Shown: positions 16,944 to 26,132, counted from the first letter of the stretch. The stretch: DNA of 64,000 nucleotides from Faecalicoccus acidiformans (GCF_014202635.1 NZ_JACHHD010000013.1:1-64000), one strand, 5' to 3'. Numbers and translations: made by a program. Notes: a model not told the origin generated them from the letters alone.

Positions 16944-18083
16944 ATGGATTTCAATTTGACAGAACAACAGAAAATGATGCAGAAGTTGTTCAGAGAAGTT
17001 GCGCAAAACGAAGTAAAAGAAAACGCAGCCGACGTTGACGAAAACGAACGTTTTCCAAAAGAAAATGTAGAAGTTATGCGTCAAGCGAAAATGTTGGGTA
17101 TCCCTTATTCACGCGAATACGGTGGTGCAGGAGCCGACTATTTAAGCTACATTCTAGCTGTGGAAGAACTTTCTAAAACTTGTGCAACGACAGGTGTTGT
17201 ATTAAGTGCACACACATCATTAGGAACTTGGCCGATTGCTCAATTCGGAACTGAAGCACAGAAACAAAAATATCTTCCAGATCTTTGTACTGGTAAGAAA
17301 TTGGCTGCTTTCGGTTTGACAGAACCTAATGCCGGTACAGATGCAGCTGGACAGCAAACTACTGCAGTATTAAAAGGAGATCATTATGTTTTGAATGGAA
17401 CAAAGATCTTCATTACTAATGCAGGAGAAGCAGATGTTTATATCATCTTTGCGATGACAGACAAATCAAAAGGAACTCATGGAATTTCAGCATTTATCGT
17501 TGAAAAAGGAATGCCAGGATTTACTTTTGGTCTCCATGAAAAGAAATTGGGAATCCGTGGTTCAGCTACGAGCGAGTTGATTTTCAATAATGTCGAGATC
17601 CCGGTTGAAAACTTATTAGGTAAAGAAGGACAGGGATTCAAGATTGCCATGCAGACGTTGGACGGTGGTCGTATCGGTATCGCCGCTCAAGCTTTAGGTA
17701 TTGCACAAGGTGCTATTGATGAAGTAGTTCCTTATGTTAAAGCTCGTAAACAGTTTGGACGACCAATCTCTAAATTCCAGAATACACAATTCCAGCTTGC
17801 CGATATGCAATGTAAGACAGATGCAGCTCGTATGTTAGTGTATCGTGCGGCCATGGCAAAAGAAAATGGGGAATCATATACTGTATTAGCTGCCGAAGCA
17901 AAATTATTCGCTGCTGAAGTTGCTATGGAAGTTACTACAAAAGCTATTCAGTTGATGGGTGGTTATGGTTATACACGTGATCTGCCTGTTGAAAGAATGT
18001 TCCGTGATGCCAAGATCACTGAAATCTACGAAGGTACATCTGAAGTACAACGTATGGTTATCTCCGGTGCGGTATTACGATAG
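16944..18083 (+). CDS. bcd: Butyryl-CoA dehydrogenase
   Basis: 379 residues from the ATG at 16944, preceded by AAAGGAG. The frame is open from 16827 but that part overlaps the promoter. A standard acyl-CoA dehydrogenase: AFGLTEPNAGTDA and IFITNAGEAD line the FAD/substrate site, and the catalytic Glu lies in ITEIYEGTSEVQRMV near the C-terminus. It reduces crotonyl-CoA to butyryl-CoA. The adjacent etfB-etfA genes indicate the flavin-bifurcating Bcd/Etf complex that also reduces ferredoxin, as in other butyrate-forming anaerobes. Confidence 0.96.
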   Translation: MDFNLTEQQKMMQKLFREVAQNEVKENAADVDENERFPKENVEVMRQAKMLGIPYSREYGGAGADYLSYILAVEELSKTCATTGVVLSAHTSLGTWPIAQFGTEAQKQKYLPDLCTGKKLAAFGLTEPNAGTDAAGQQTTAVLKGDHYVLNGTKIFITNAGEADVYIIFAMTDKSKGTHGISAFIVEKGMPGFTFGLHEKKLGIRGSATSELIFNNVEIPVENLLGKEGQGFKIAMQTLDGGRIGIAAQALGIAQGAIDEVVPYVKARKQFGRPISKFQNTQFQLADMQCKTDAARMLVYRAAMAKENGESYTVLAAEAKLFAAEVAMEVTTKAIQLMGGYGYTRDLPVERMFRDAKITEIYEGTSEVQRMVISGAVLR

Positions 18084-18099
18084 AAAGGAATCGTTGAAT

Positions 18100-18891
18100 A
18101 TGAAAATTGTCGTTCTAGTAAAACAAGTACCAGATTCTACAGAAATCACTGTTGATAAGAATACTGGTACATTGGTTCGTGATGGCGTTCCTAGTATCAT
18201 CAACCCTGATGATTTAGCTGGGTTAGAAGCTGCTTTACAATTAAAAGATGCAAATCCTGATGTTAAGATTTCGGTTGTATCCATGGGTCCGCCTCAAGCA
18301 AAAGGAATGTTGCAGGAAACAATTGCTCGTGGGGCAGATGAAGCATATTTGATCACTGACCGTCGTTTAGGTGGTGCTGATACTTGTGCTACAAGTCGTA
18401 CGCTTGCTGCTGCTTTGAAAAAAATCGGTTTTGACTTGATCATTGCCGGACGTCAAGCCATTGATGGTGATACAGCTCAGGTAGGACCTCAGACTGCAGA
18501 ACGTTTAGGCCTTCCACAGATTACCTATGTGGATGAAATTATTGACGTGACTCCAGAAAAGATCACTGTTAAGAAATCTTTGGAAGAAGAAGAACAAATC
18601 TTAACTTCGACTATGCCTTGTGTATTGACTACTCTATCAGGAATGAACAATCCTCGTTACATGAACTGTAATGATATTGTGGATTCTTTTGATAAACCAG
18701 TACACATTATGACTTTTGATGATTTGGATCTCGACCTTTCTGTAGTAGGTCTTGCAGGTTCTCCTACAAAAGTTCATGCAACATTTACAAAAGATGTTAG
18801 TGCAGAAACGAAAACATATGATATGCCTGCACAGGAAGCTGCTGAATTGATTGCTCGTACTTTAAAAGAAAAGCAATTGATCACGAAGTAG
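18100..18891 (+). CDS. etfB: Electron transfer flavoprotein, beta subunit
   Basis: 263 residues from the ATG at 18100 (MKIVVLVKQVPDSTEI), with AAAGGAA upstream; the frame's open extension into bcd is spurious. Contains ARQAIDGDTAQVGPQ-type flavin/nucleotide contacts (residues ~120-135), a pattern seen in bifurcating EtfB proteins. Forms a heterodimer with EtfA and passes electrons from NADH to Bcd and ferredoxin. The order bcd-etfB-etfA-hbd is that of the clostridial bcs operon without crt at the front. Confidence 0.95.
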   Translation: MKIVVLVKQVPDSTEITVDKNTGTLVRDGVPSIINPDDLAGLEAALQLKDANPDVKISVVSMGPPQAKGMLQETIARGADEAYLITDRRLGGADTCATSRTLAAALKKIGFDLIIAGRQAIDGDTAQVGPQTAERLGLPQITYVDEIIDVTPEKITVKKSLEEEEQILTSTMPCVLTTLSGMNNPRYMNCNDIVDSFDKPVHIMTFDDLDLDLSVVGLAGSPTKVHATFTKDVSAETKTYDMPAQEAAELIARTLKEKQLITK

Positions 18892-18904
18892 GAAGGAGAA
18901 CAAC

Positions 18905-19933
18905 ATGGCAAAATTTGAAGGATACAAAGACATTTATGTATTTGTAGAACAAAAAAACGGAACCATTGCAGAAGTTGGTTATGAGTTGATTTCAGAAGCA
19001 AGAAAACTTGTAGCCAGCATTCCTGAAATGGGATACCAGGTCGTAGGTGTTCTATTAGGTTCTAACATTACTGATAAGGCACAAGAAGTCATTGTTCACG
19101 GGGCTGATAAAGTGATTGTCGTGGATGATGAATTACTAAAAGATTACTCAACACAATTCTATACAGATGCCCTGACACAGATCATCAAAGAATTCAAACC
19201 AGATTCTTTCTTAACGGGAGCTACTGTATTAGGTCGTGACCTTGCTCCACGTGTTGCGGCTCGTATCAATGCTGGTTTAACGGCAGATGCAACAAAGATC
19301 GAAATTGATACTGACAAAGCAAAAGACGGAGAAGCTTTATTGTTGGTCACTCGTCCAACATTCGGCGGAAACTTATTTGGTACGATCGTATGTCCAGATA
19401 CTCGTCCGCAAATGGCAACAATTCGTCCAAAAGTATTTGATATGGCTCCAGTTGATGAATCTCGTACAGGCGAAGTTGTAACATTCCAGCCACAATGGGA
19501 AACAACAACTCCTCAAGTAACCATTGAAAAAGTTGTCGAAAAGATCATTGAAGGTGTAGATATCACAAAAGCCAATATTCTTGTCGGTGCTGGTCGTGGT
19601 GCTGAAGGATGTTTAGATGTTTTACAGGCATGCGCAAAAGAGTTAGATGGTGTAGTATGTGCTACTCGTGCTGTTGTTGAAGACGGCTATATGGACAAGA
19701 GTTTACAAGTAGGACAAACTGGTAAAACTGTCCGTCCTTCTCTGTACATCGCTTGTGGTATTTCAGGAGCTGTTCAGCATGTTGCCGGTATGGAAAAATC
19801 GGATATGATCATCGCAATCAACCGTGATCCTCAAGCTGAAATTTTCACAATTGCCAACATGGGATTTGTTGGAGACGTTAATGAAGTATTACCATTATTA
19901 GTTGAAGAAATCAAAAAAGCAAAAGCTGCTTAA
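18905..19933 (+). CDS. etfA: Electron transfer flavoprotein, alpha subunit
   Basis: 342 residues. The C-terminal FAD domain is typical: VGAGRGAEG, then GQTGKTVRPSLYIACGISGA and INRDPQAEIFTIANMGFVGD. Starts 13 bases after etfB with AAGGAGAA upstream. Carries the electron-transferring FAD of the Bcd/Etf complex. Confidence 0.96.
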   Translation: MAKFEGYKDIYVFVEQKNGTIAEVGYELISEARKLVASIPEMGYQVVGVLLGSNITDKAQEVIVHGADKVIVVDDELLKDYSTQFYTDALTQIIKEFKPDSFLTGATVLGRDLAPRVAARINAGLTADATKIEIDTDKAKDGEALLLVTRPTFGGNLFGTIVCPDTRPQMATIRPKVFDMAPVDESRTGEVVTFQPQWETTTPQVTIEKVVEKIIEGVDITKANILVGAGRGAEGCLDVLQACAKELDGVVCATRAVVEDGYMDKSLQVGQTGKTVRPSLYIACGISGAVQHVAGMEKSDMIIAINRDPQAEIFTIANMGFVGDVNEVLPLLVEEIKKAKAA

Positions 19934-19947
19934 GGAGGATATTCACT

Positions 19948-20784
19948 ATGACATTAAAAGTTGGTGTAGTTGGCGCCGGTACTATGGGACAAGGCATCGC
20001 AAATGCATTTGCGAGCGCTGGTAACCAGGTAACTGTCGTTGATGTAAAATTGGAATGGGCACAAAATGGTGTCAATAAGATCTTTGCTTCTAAAGATAAA
20101 TTAGTTTCTCGCGGAAAGATCACTGAAGAAGCTGCAAATCAGGCTAAGGCAAATTTAAAAGCTGGTGTTTATGAAGATTTAGCAGATGCTGATTTGATCG
20201 TTGAAGCGGTTTTGGAAGTTATGAATGTAAAAAAAGAACTGTTCGCAAAATTAGATGAAATCGTTAAAGATGACTGCATCTTCGGTTCGAATACTTCCAG
20301 CTTAAGCATCACGGAAATCGCTAACGGTGTAAAACATCCTGTTATTGGTATGCATTTCTTCAATCCTGCGGATCGTATGAAACTTGTTGAAGTTATTTCT
20401 GGTGCAAATACTCCTGCAGAAGTCAAAGACAAAGTGATCGAGATCTCTAAAGCTATCGGAAAAACTCCTGTTGAAGTTAATGAAGGTCCAGGTTTCGTAG
20501 TCAATCGTATTTTGGTACCTATGATCAATGAAGCTACTTTTATTCTTCAGGAAGGTATTGCTTCGGCTAGCGATATTGATACAGCTATGCAATTAGGAGC
20601 TAACCATCCAATGGGCCCTCTGGCATTAGGTGACCTGATTGGTTTGGATATCGTAGAAGCTATTATGGATGTACTGTATCATGAAACAGGCGATTCTAAA
20701 TATCGTGCAAGTACGTTATTGAGAAAAATGGTTCGTGCCGGTAAGTTAGGACGTAAAACAGGAGAAGGTTTCTACAAATATTAA
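19948..20784 (+). CDS. hbd: 3-hydroxybutyryl-CoA dehydrogenase
   Basis: 278 residues, the usual clostridial Hbd length. The N-terminal NAD(P) fold shows GVVGAGTMGQGIANAFASAG; the catalytic His is in GMHFFNPADRMKLVE; the dimer-forming C-terminal domain contains NEGPGFVVNRILVPMINEA. Reduces acetoacetyl-CoA to 3-hydroxybutyryl-CoA. AAGGAGG precedes the ATG. A hairpin follows the gene and may reduce expression of crt and the CoA-transferase behind it. Confidence 0.96.
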   Translation: MTLKVGVVGAGTMGQGIANAFASAGNQVTVVDVKLEWAQNGVNKIFASKDKLVSRGKITEEAANQAKANLKAGVYEDLADADLIVEAVLEVMNVKKELFAKLDEIVKDDCIFGSNTSSLSITEIANGVKHPVIGMHFFNPADRMKLVEVISGANTPAEVKDKVIEISKAIGKTPVEVNEGPGFVVNRILVPMINEATFILQEGIASASDIDTAMQLGANHPMGPLALGDLIGLDIVEAIMDVLYHETGDSKYRASTLLRKMVRAGKLGRKTGEGFYKY

Positions 20785-20804
20785 TCGGTAGATCGATGAA
20801 ATTG

Positions 20805-20832
20805 AGGCGGAACGTTCCAGTTTCGCCTTTTT
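20805..20832 (+). terminator. Terminator-like hairpin between hbd and crt
   Basis: AGGCGGAAC (20805-20813) pairs with GTTTCGCCT (20820-20828), with one G-T wobble and a GTTCCA loop, followed by TTTT. It probably gives partial termination inside the butyrate operon. Confidence 0.7.
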
Positions 20833-20851
20833 AAAAAGAAAGGAAAAAACC

Positions 20852-21631
20852 ATGGAAAATGTTATTTTAGAAAAACAGGGACACATCTCTATTATTACAA
20901 TCAATCGCGAAAAAGCCTTGAACGCTTTAAGCACAGCTGTTTTAAAAGATTTGGAAGAAGCAGTTCAGACAGTTGAAAAGGATTCAGATACGTATTGTGC
21001 GGTCATCACAGGTGCAGGATCAAAAAGTTTTGTTGCCGGTGCTGACATTGCAGAAATGAAAGATAAAAATGTTGAAGAAGCTGCTGAGTATGGTGCTTAT
21101 GGAAATAAGATCTTCCGTATGATCGAAACGATGCATTGTCCAGTGATTGCGGCCGTTAATGGTTTCGCATTGGGCGGCGGTTGCGAACTGGCTATGAGCT
21201 GTGATATTCGTATTGCCAGTGAAAACGCAGTATTCGGACAACCAGAAGTAGGTTTAGGGATCACGCCTGGTTTTGGCGGAACTCAGCGTTTAGCTCGACT
21301 TGTTCCAGCTGGTATCGCAAAAGAAATGATTTTTACAGCACGTAATATCAAGGCCGATAAAGCATTGTCGATTGGTTTAGTCAATGCGGTTGTTTCTTCT
21401 GAAGATTTGATGCCAACAGTTTTAAAGATGGCAAACGGCATTGCGAAGAATGCACCTATTGCAGTTAGTTATGCAAAAAAAGCTATCAATGATGGTCTTC
21501 AGACAGATATCGACAGCGGTATTCAAATCGAGGTAAAACGCTTCTCTGATTGTTTTGCTACAGAAGATCAGACTTATGGAATGGAATGCTTTGTTAATAA
21601 GGTAAAAGAAAAAGAATTTAAAAATAAATAG
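20852..21631 (+). CDS. crt: Crotonase (3-hydroxybutyryl-CoA dehydratase)
   Basis: 259 residues of the enoyl-CoA hydratase/isomerase family. The oxyanion-hole motif is SFVAGADIAEM, and the two active-site Glu positions lie in GGGCELAMSCDIRIA and FGQPEVGLGITPGFGGTQRL. It dehydrates 3-hydroxybutyryl-CoA to crotonyl-CoA. The gene is last but one in the butyrate cluster; in many clostridia crt is first. Confidence 0.95.
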   Translation: MENVILEKQGHISIITINREKALNALSTAVLKDLEEAVQTVEKDSDTYCAVITGAGSKSFVAGADIAEMKDKNVEEAAEYGAYGNKIFRMIETMHCPVIAAVNGFALGGGCELAMSCDIRIASENAVFGQPEVGLGITPGFGGTQRLARLVPAGIAKEMIFTARNIKADKALSIGLVNAVVSSEDLMPTVLKMANGIAKNAPIAVSYAKKAINDGLQTDIDSGIQIEVKRFSDCFATEDQTYGMECFVNKVKEKEFKNK

Positions 21632-21642
21632 GAGGGTTTCGC

Positions 21643-23202
21643 ATGGCAAAAATAGTATCAGCTGAAGAAGCTGTCTCCATGATCAAAGATGGTGATACAG
21701 TAGGAATCAGCGGATTTATTGGAATGGGGCATCCTCAAGAATTGAGTATTGCCGTTGAGAACAGTTTTTTAAATACGGGTCATCCTCGTGATTTAACTGT
21801 CATGTTTTCAGCAGGTATGGGTGATGGTACCGATAAGCTAGGAGCAAATCATTTAGGACATGAAGGTTTATTAAAACGAATTGTTGTAGGGCACTGGGGC
21901 TTGATTCCTACATTCCAAAAACTTGTTTTTGAAAATAAAGTTGAGGGATATAATCTGCCGTTAGGAACCATTTCTTTGTTATTCCGCGAAATAGCTGGGC
22001 ATCGTCCTGGCGTGATCACAAAGATTGGATTGAAGACATTTGTGGATCCACGTTTAGAAGGTGCTAAGATGAATGAGAAAACAAGACAAGCTGAGGATCT
22101 TGTTGAGCTTATTGAAATGGATGGAGAAGAATGGTTACGATATAAATCTTTCCCGGTCAATGTAGCTTTACTTCGCGGAACATATGCTGATGAAGACGGA
22201 AATATTGTTATGACGCAAGAGGCCGGCACTCTAGATTCTCTATCTATCGCACAAGCGGCCAAAAATTCTGGAGGGAAAGTAATTGTACAAGTCAAAGAAA
22301 TCGTTCAGAATGGAACCCTTTCTGCTCGTGATGTGAAGATACCGGGAATTTATGTAGATGCACTTGTCATTGGAAAGCCGGAAAATCATTGGCAAACTTA
22401 TTCTCAAGAATACAATCCTTCTTACTCCGGAGAAGTACGTGTCCCTGTGGATTCCATTGAACCAATGCCTTTAAATGCTCGTAAAGTCGTTTGCCGCAGG
22501 GCAGCTATGGAATTGGATCCAAACGCTATTATTAACTTGGGAATCGGTATGCCGGAAGGTATTGCCAACGTTGCTAACGAAGAAGGTCTTCCTGGGTTGA
22601 AACTTACTGTCGAAACAGGTGGAATTGGCGGTGTCCCAATGAGTGGTACTGCATTTGGAGCGTGTACAAACCCAGATGCAATGATTGACCAACCTTATCA
22701 GTTTGATTTCTATGATGGCGGAGGACTTGATCAGGCATTCTTAGGTTTGGCAGAATGCGATCGCCATGGAAATATTAACGTTTCTCGCTTTGGACCAAAA
22801 ATCGCAGGTTGCGGTGGATTTATCAACATCACTCAAACAGCCCCTGTTGTTGTTTATTGTGGTACATTCACTGCTAAAGGACTTAAGGAAAAGATTGGTA
22901 ATGGTCAATTAGAAATCTTGCAAGAAGGCCAAATCAAAAAGTTTAAAAATGAAGTTGAACAAATAACATTTGCGGCTGAATACGCTGCGCAGACAGGACA
23001 AAAAGTCCTTTACATTACTGAAAGAGCTGTTTTTGAACTTTTAGATGGAGTCTTAACATTAACTGAAATCGCTCCAGGTGTTGATTTGGAAAAAGATGTC
23101 TTAGGTCAAATGGAATTTAAACCGGCTATTGCCTCCGATTTGAAATTGATGGATTCTCGTATTTTTGAAGATCAACCTATGGGACTTAAAAGTGATAATT
23201 AG
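21643..23202 (+). CDS. Family-I acyl-CoA:acetate CoA-transferase (YdiF/Pct type)
   Basis: 519 residues, a fused alpha-beta CoA-transferase like E. coli YdiF and clostridial propionate CoA-transferase. The Glu that forms the CoA-thioester intermediate is most likely Glu324 in LTVETGGIGGVPMSG. Glycine-rich CoA contacts GISGFIGMGHPQEL near the N-terminus and INLGIGMPEGIANVA in the second half are intact. Being last in a complete acetyl-CoA to butyryl-CoA set, it most likely swaps CoA from butyryl-CoA to acetate, releasing butyrate; propionate, lactate or acetoacetate could also be accepted. Neither a But-type transferase nor ptb-buk genes are present in the window. Confidence 0.9.
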   Translation: MAKIVSAEEAVSMIKDGDTVGISGFIGMGHPQELSIAVENSFLNTGHPRDLTVMFSAGMGDGTDKLGANHLGHEGLLKRIVVGHWGLIPTFQKLVFENKVEGYNLPLGTISLLFREIAGHRPGVITKIGLKTFVDPRLEGAKMNEKTRQAEDLVELIEMDGEEWLRYKSFPVNVALLRGTYADEDGNIVMTQEAGTLDSLSIAQAAKNSGGKVIVQVKEIVQNGTLSARDVKIPGIYVDALVIGKPENHWQTYSQEYNPSYSGEVRVPVDSIEPMPLNARKVVCRRAAMELDPNAIINLGIGMPEGIANVANEEGLPGLKLTVETGGIGGVPMSGTAFGACTNPDAMIDQPYQFDFYDGGGLDQAFLGLAECDRHGNINVSRFGPKIAGCGGFINITQTAPVVVYCGTFTAKGLKEKIGNGQLEILQEGQIKKFKNEVEQITFAAEYAAQTGQKVLYITERAVFELLDGVLTLTEIAPGVDLEKDVLGQMEFKPAIASDLKLMDSRIFEDQPMGLKSDN

Positions 23203-23225
23203 GAGTACTGTATAGTACTCCTTTT
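23202..23225 (+). terminator. Terminator of the butyrate operon
   Basis: GGAGTACT (23202-23209) pairs with AGTACTCC (23214-23221), followed by TTTTT; it begins on the last base of the CoA-transferase stop codon. Confidence 0.88.
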
Positions 23226-23243
23226 TGAAAAGGAGCGCTCAAA

Positions 23244-24281
23244 ATGTTATTTTTTAGAAATGATTATGGACAAGGCTGTATTCCTGAAATCATGGAGTTG
23301 TTAAACAATACCAATTTAAATAGTTTTGTAGGCTATGGCGAAGACGATTTATGCTTACAGGCCAAATCTTTGATTGAATCAAAGATGATAGATCACGATG
23401 TGGACATTCATTTTATTTCGGGCGGAACATTAACCAATAAAACTGTGATTTCTTCTGTTTTACGTCCGTTTGAAGCTGTTATTTCTTGTGATACAGGCCA
23501 TATCGCTACTCACGAAACCGGGGCTATTGAATCAACTGGCCATAAGGTTATCACTGTTCCAAATGTCAATGGGAAGCTGACACCTCAACTGATTCGAAAA
23601 GCGTTTGATGAACACATGTTGACTTATGAACATTTGGTCTACCCTAAAATGGTATATATTTCAAACTCAACAGAATTTGGAACTGTTTATACTCGACAAG
23701 AAATCGAAGAGATTGTTTCGATTTGCAAAGAGTTAGATCTATACCTGTATATGGATGGAGCACGTTTAGGAACTGCGTTGATGTCTGGCGTCGATTATAC
23801 ACTCAATGATCTTGCAGAATGGTGTGATGTTTTTTATATTGGCGGAACTAAGAATGGTGCCTTGATGGGGGAAGCAGTCGTTATATGTAATGAATCGTTA
23901 AAACCTTTTTTCCGATTCTGTATGAAACAAAATGGAGCTATGATGGCTAAAGGATGGCTATTGGGAATCCAATTTAAAGGTTTATTTGAAAATGATTCTT
24001 TTTATCGTGCTGCTAAGCATGCTAACTCCATGGCACAAAAGTTACAAGACGCATTATCTGAATTAAAGTATCCATTCCTAATGAAAAGTGAGACTAATCA
24101 AATATTTCCGATCGTGACAGACAAAGAGTATGAGTTTTTGTCTTCTGTTGTCGATTTTGAGATTTGGGAAAAACAAGATCAGAATATTGCGATTCGGTTT
24201 GTGACCAGCTGGACAACCACTAAAGAAGATTTAGATTCATTAATAGAGTATCTAAAACAAGCAAAAGCACTCGAAGACTAA
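23244..24281 (+). CDS. ltaE: Low-specificity threonine aldolase
   Basis: 345 residues of the PLP-dependent beta-eliminating lyase/threonine aldolase family (fold type I). The PLP Lys is Lys203 in FYIGGTKNGALMGEA, and ISCDTGHIATHETGAIE is the characteristic N-terminal active-site loop. It cleaves threonine or allo-threonine to glycine and acetaldehyde. AAAGGAG lies upstream. Its stop codon overlaps that of the convergent downstream gene inside a terminator hairpin. Confidence 0.9.
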   Translation: MLFFRNDYGQGCIPEIMELLNNTNLNSFVGYGEDDLCLQAKSLIESKMIDHDVDIHFISGGTLTNKTVISSVLRPFEAVISCDTGHIATHETGAIESTGHKVITVPNVNGKLTPQLIRKAFDEHMLTYEHLVYPKMVYISNSTEFGTVYTRQEIEEIVSICKELDLYLYMDGARLGTALMSGVDYTLNDLAEWCDVFYIGGTKNGALMGEAVVICNESLKPFFRFCMKQNGAMMAKGWLLGIQFKGLFENDSFYRAAKHANSMAQKLQDALSELKYPFLMKSETNQIFPIVTDKEYEFLSSVVDFEIWEKQDQNIAIRFVTSWTTTKEDLDSLIEYLKQAKALED

Positions 24282-24294
24282 ATCGAGTGCTTTT
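24263..24294. terminator. Bidirectional terminator containing two convergent stop codons
   Basis: AAAAGCACTCGA (24263-24274) pairs with TCGAGTGCTTTT (24283-24294). The 8-base loop AGACTAAA holds TAA of the plus-strand gene (24279-24281) and TAG of the minus-strand gene (24278-24280). Confidence 0.9.
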
Positions 24295-25375
24295 TCAATT
24301 GTCTTTGATAACACCACCCAAGGACTCCATCTTTTTTGATTTGAACACGGTCCTGATATTGATGTACGATTTTTACTTTGTCATTAACCCGCAATGGAAT
24401 TTGATAATTTGTATAATCAGTGGCAAATAATTGTCCATGTCGAATTTGTAAAAAAGAATTATCTACCCAAAACGAGCGATTGATATAAGGCGAATAAACA
24501 TAAGATTCCTGCTTTTCTTTTTTTAACAAATCAACCTGTCCATGATTCCACGTGATAAAAAATGGAATCTGTGTGTGATAAGGAACTTCTTCCTTTACGA
24601 TTGCGGTTTCCAATAGGTCGCAGCGTTTAATCTCTACATAATTATCTTGAAAGATCAATGCATTCAATTGACCTGCTTTTTTGACTATATTCCCACCATC
24701 AATGCAGTAAATATTCTTTTCCGGTGAAAACAATGGATCAAAATGTGCGATGTGTCGTTGATATTCAGTGACAGGCATATGTCCACACACAACCGTTTTG
24801 TTAAATTTTGGTGCCGAATCTAAAAAAAGAGGAGTGGTCATTGGAGTGCGAAAATCATCTCCGAAGTTTTCTTCGCTTTGAATACCCGCATGCGTGAAGA
24901 TCATAGTATCAGATTCTAAGATATGAGGTAGATCATTACAAAATGCTAATTCTTCATAATAGTTTTGCCGCAAAATATTACAGAATTTTTCCATATCTGT
25001 CGTATCGTGGAATTCTATTCCGATAGCCGACACCATTTCGTGCAATATTGAATTCTTGCGAATCATCAAGATTTGTTTCAAGAAATCCAGGCGGTAAGAA
25101 AGAAAAGCGTTCTTAATGGTAAAATCGCAGTTTCCCATCAATGCATGCACTTCTCCTTGCTTTGATTGCCGGATGATCGTCCTTAAAGTTTCTAAATTAC
25201 GCGGACCCTTTTCAATCAAGTCTCCCAACAACAATAATCGGTCTTCGCCTTCCTGATAATCGCATTCGTCTAAAAGTTTAAGATAAGCATTCAAATTTCC
25301 GTGAATATCACTGATAACGATCGTCCTTTTCTTTTTCCATGGGCCCAGATGTTTGATAATGGGTTTTCTATTCAT
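24278..25375 (-). CDS. Metallophosphoesterase with C-terminal SH3-like tail
   Basis: 365 residues. The calcineurin-like core has all metal motifs: ISDIHGN (about 22-28), LLLLGDLIEKGPRN, MGNCD in place of GNH-E/D, FTHAGIQ and VCGHMP. This set resembles PrpE/ApaH-type phosphatases of nucleotides or proteins. The last ~50 residues, around LRVNDKVKIVHQYQDRVQIK and DGVLGWCYQRQLKK, look like an SH3b fold, which is unusual for this family. It is last in an overlapping four-gene operon (start overlaps the esterase by 8 bases). Substrate unknown. Confidence 0.82.
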   Translation of the reverse strand: MNRKPIIKHLGPWKKKRTIVISDIHGNLNAYLKLLDECDYQEGEDRLLLLGDLIEKGPRNLETLRTIIRQSKQGEVHALMGNCDFTIKNAFLSYRLDFLKQILMIRKNSILHEMVSAIGIEFHDTTDMEKFCNILRQNYYEELAFCNDLPHILESDTMIFTHAGIQSEENFGDDFRTPMTTPLFLDSAPKFNKTVVCGHMPVTEYQRHIAHFDPLFSPEKNIYCIDGGNIVKKAGQLNALIFQDNYVEIKRCDLLETAIVKEEVPYHTQIPFFITWNHGQVDLLKKEKQESYVYSPYINRSFWVDNSFLQIRHGQLFATDYTNYQIPLRVNDKVKIVHQYQDRVQIKKDGVLGWCYQRQLKKHSI

Positions 25376-26132
25376 TTTGGAATAAATAATTTAGAAAGAC
25401 TGGAGCTTCTTGTTCCCAATCACTTTCTGTATGAGCCCCTTCTGGTTTTACATTAAATTGAATATGAGCCCCTTTTTTTAATAGGCGATTCGCGATCTCA
25501 GTGACAATTTTTGTTTCTTGAACAAAAGCGTGTTTGCTTGATCCTTCTAAAGCCCCCCATGAGATATAAAATGAGGAAGGACCAACAAAATTCGTATGAT
25601 CTGCTTCTAATAGAAAATATTCTGAAGTTGGTATCAAATAAGGCGATAAAACCAGGGATCGGGAAAAAATATCATTATGTCTCATTCCCGCATAAAGAGC
25701 CATAGCCCCTCCACAACTTGATCCGCCGATCCAAGTAGTCTCTCTTTGTGATAGAGTAGGGAAATGAACATCAATATATGGTTTTAACTCATGAATAAAG
25801 AAATTCATGGTTCCTTCTCCAAAACCTTCACCCATTGCCTGCAATTCTTCATCAGCAAAAGGGTATGGACTGTATTCGTAGAGACGATCGTTGCCATGGT
25901 GACTGCATTCCTGGCCGACGACAATCAATTCTTTTTGATTCCAAAGAATTTGATTTGCTAAATTCCATGATTTTCCATAGGTTGCATCTTCATCATTGAA
26001 TAAGTTGTGCCCATCAAACATGTAAAGGACAGGGTATCGTTTTTGCGAATAGAGATAGTCATCCGGAAGATACATATGAATCGTTCGTTGTTCATGGAAC
26101 TGTGTCATTAATCTATCAAACTTTAAGATCAC
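25368..26132 (-). CDS. Esterase-family alpha/beta hydrolase
   Basis: 254 residues matching the putative esterase family (PF00756; Fes/IroE/esterase D relatives). An opening MYLPDDYLYSQKRYPVLYMF and DGHNLFND are followed by the nucleophile elbow GGSSCGGAMALYAG and a likely His in GAHTESDWEQ. No signal peptide, hence cytoplasmic. It overlaps the ATP-grasp gene by 17 bases and the phosphoesterase by 8. It may hydrolyse an ester or peptide product made by the neighbouring ATP-grasp ligase (inference). Confidence 0.85.
   Translation of the reverse strand: MILKFDRLMTQFHEQRTIHMYLPDDYLYSQKRYPVLYMFDGHNLFNDEDATYGKSWNLANQILWNQKELIVVGQECSHHGNDRLYEYSPYPFADEELQAMGEGFGEGTMNFFIHELKPYIDVHFPTLSQRETTWIGGSSCGGAMALYAGMRHNDIFSRSLVLSPYLIPTSEYFLLEADHTNFVGPSSFYISWGALEGSSKHAFVQETKIVTEIANRLLKKGAHIQFNVKPEGAHTESDWEQEAPVFLNYLFQNE

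Noticed and set aside
17959-18099. N-terminal extension of etfB into bcd
   Set aside because: Out-of-frame read of bcd; the ATG at 18100 has a ribosome site and the conserved MKIVVLVKQ start.
20169-20592. Minus-strand frames of 96-119 codons opposite hbd
   Set aside because: Composition mirrors the hbd codons; no independent start signal.
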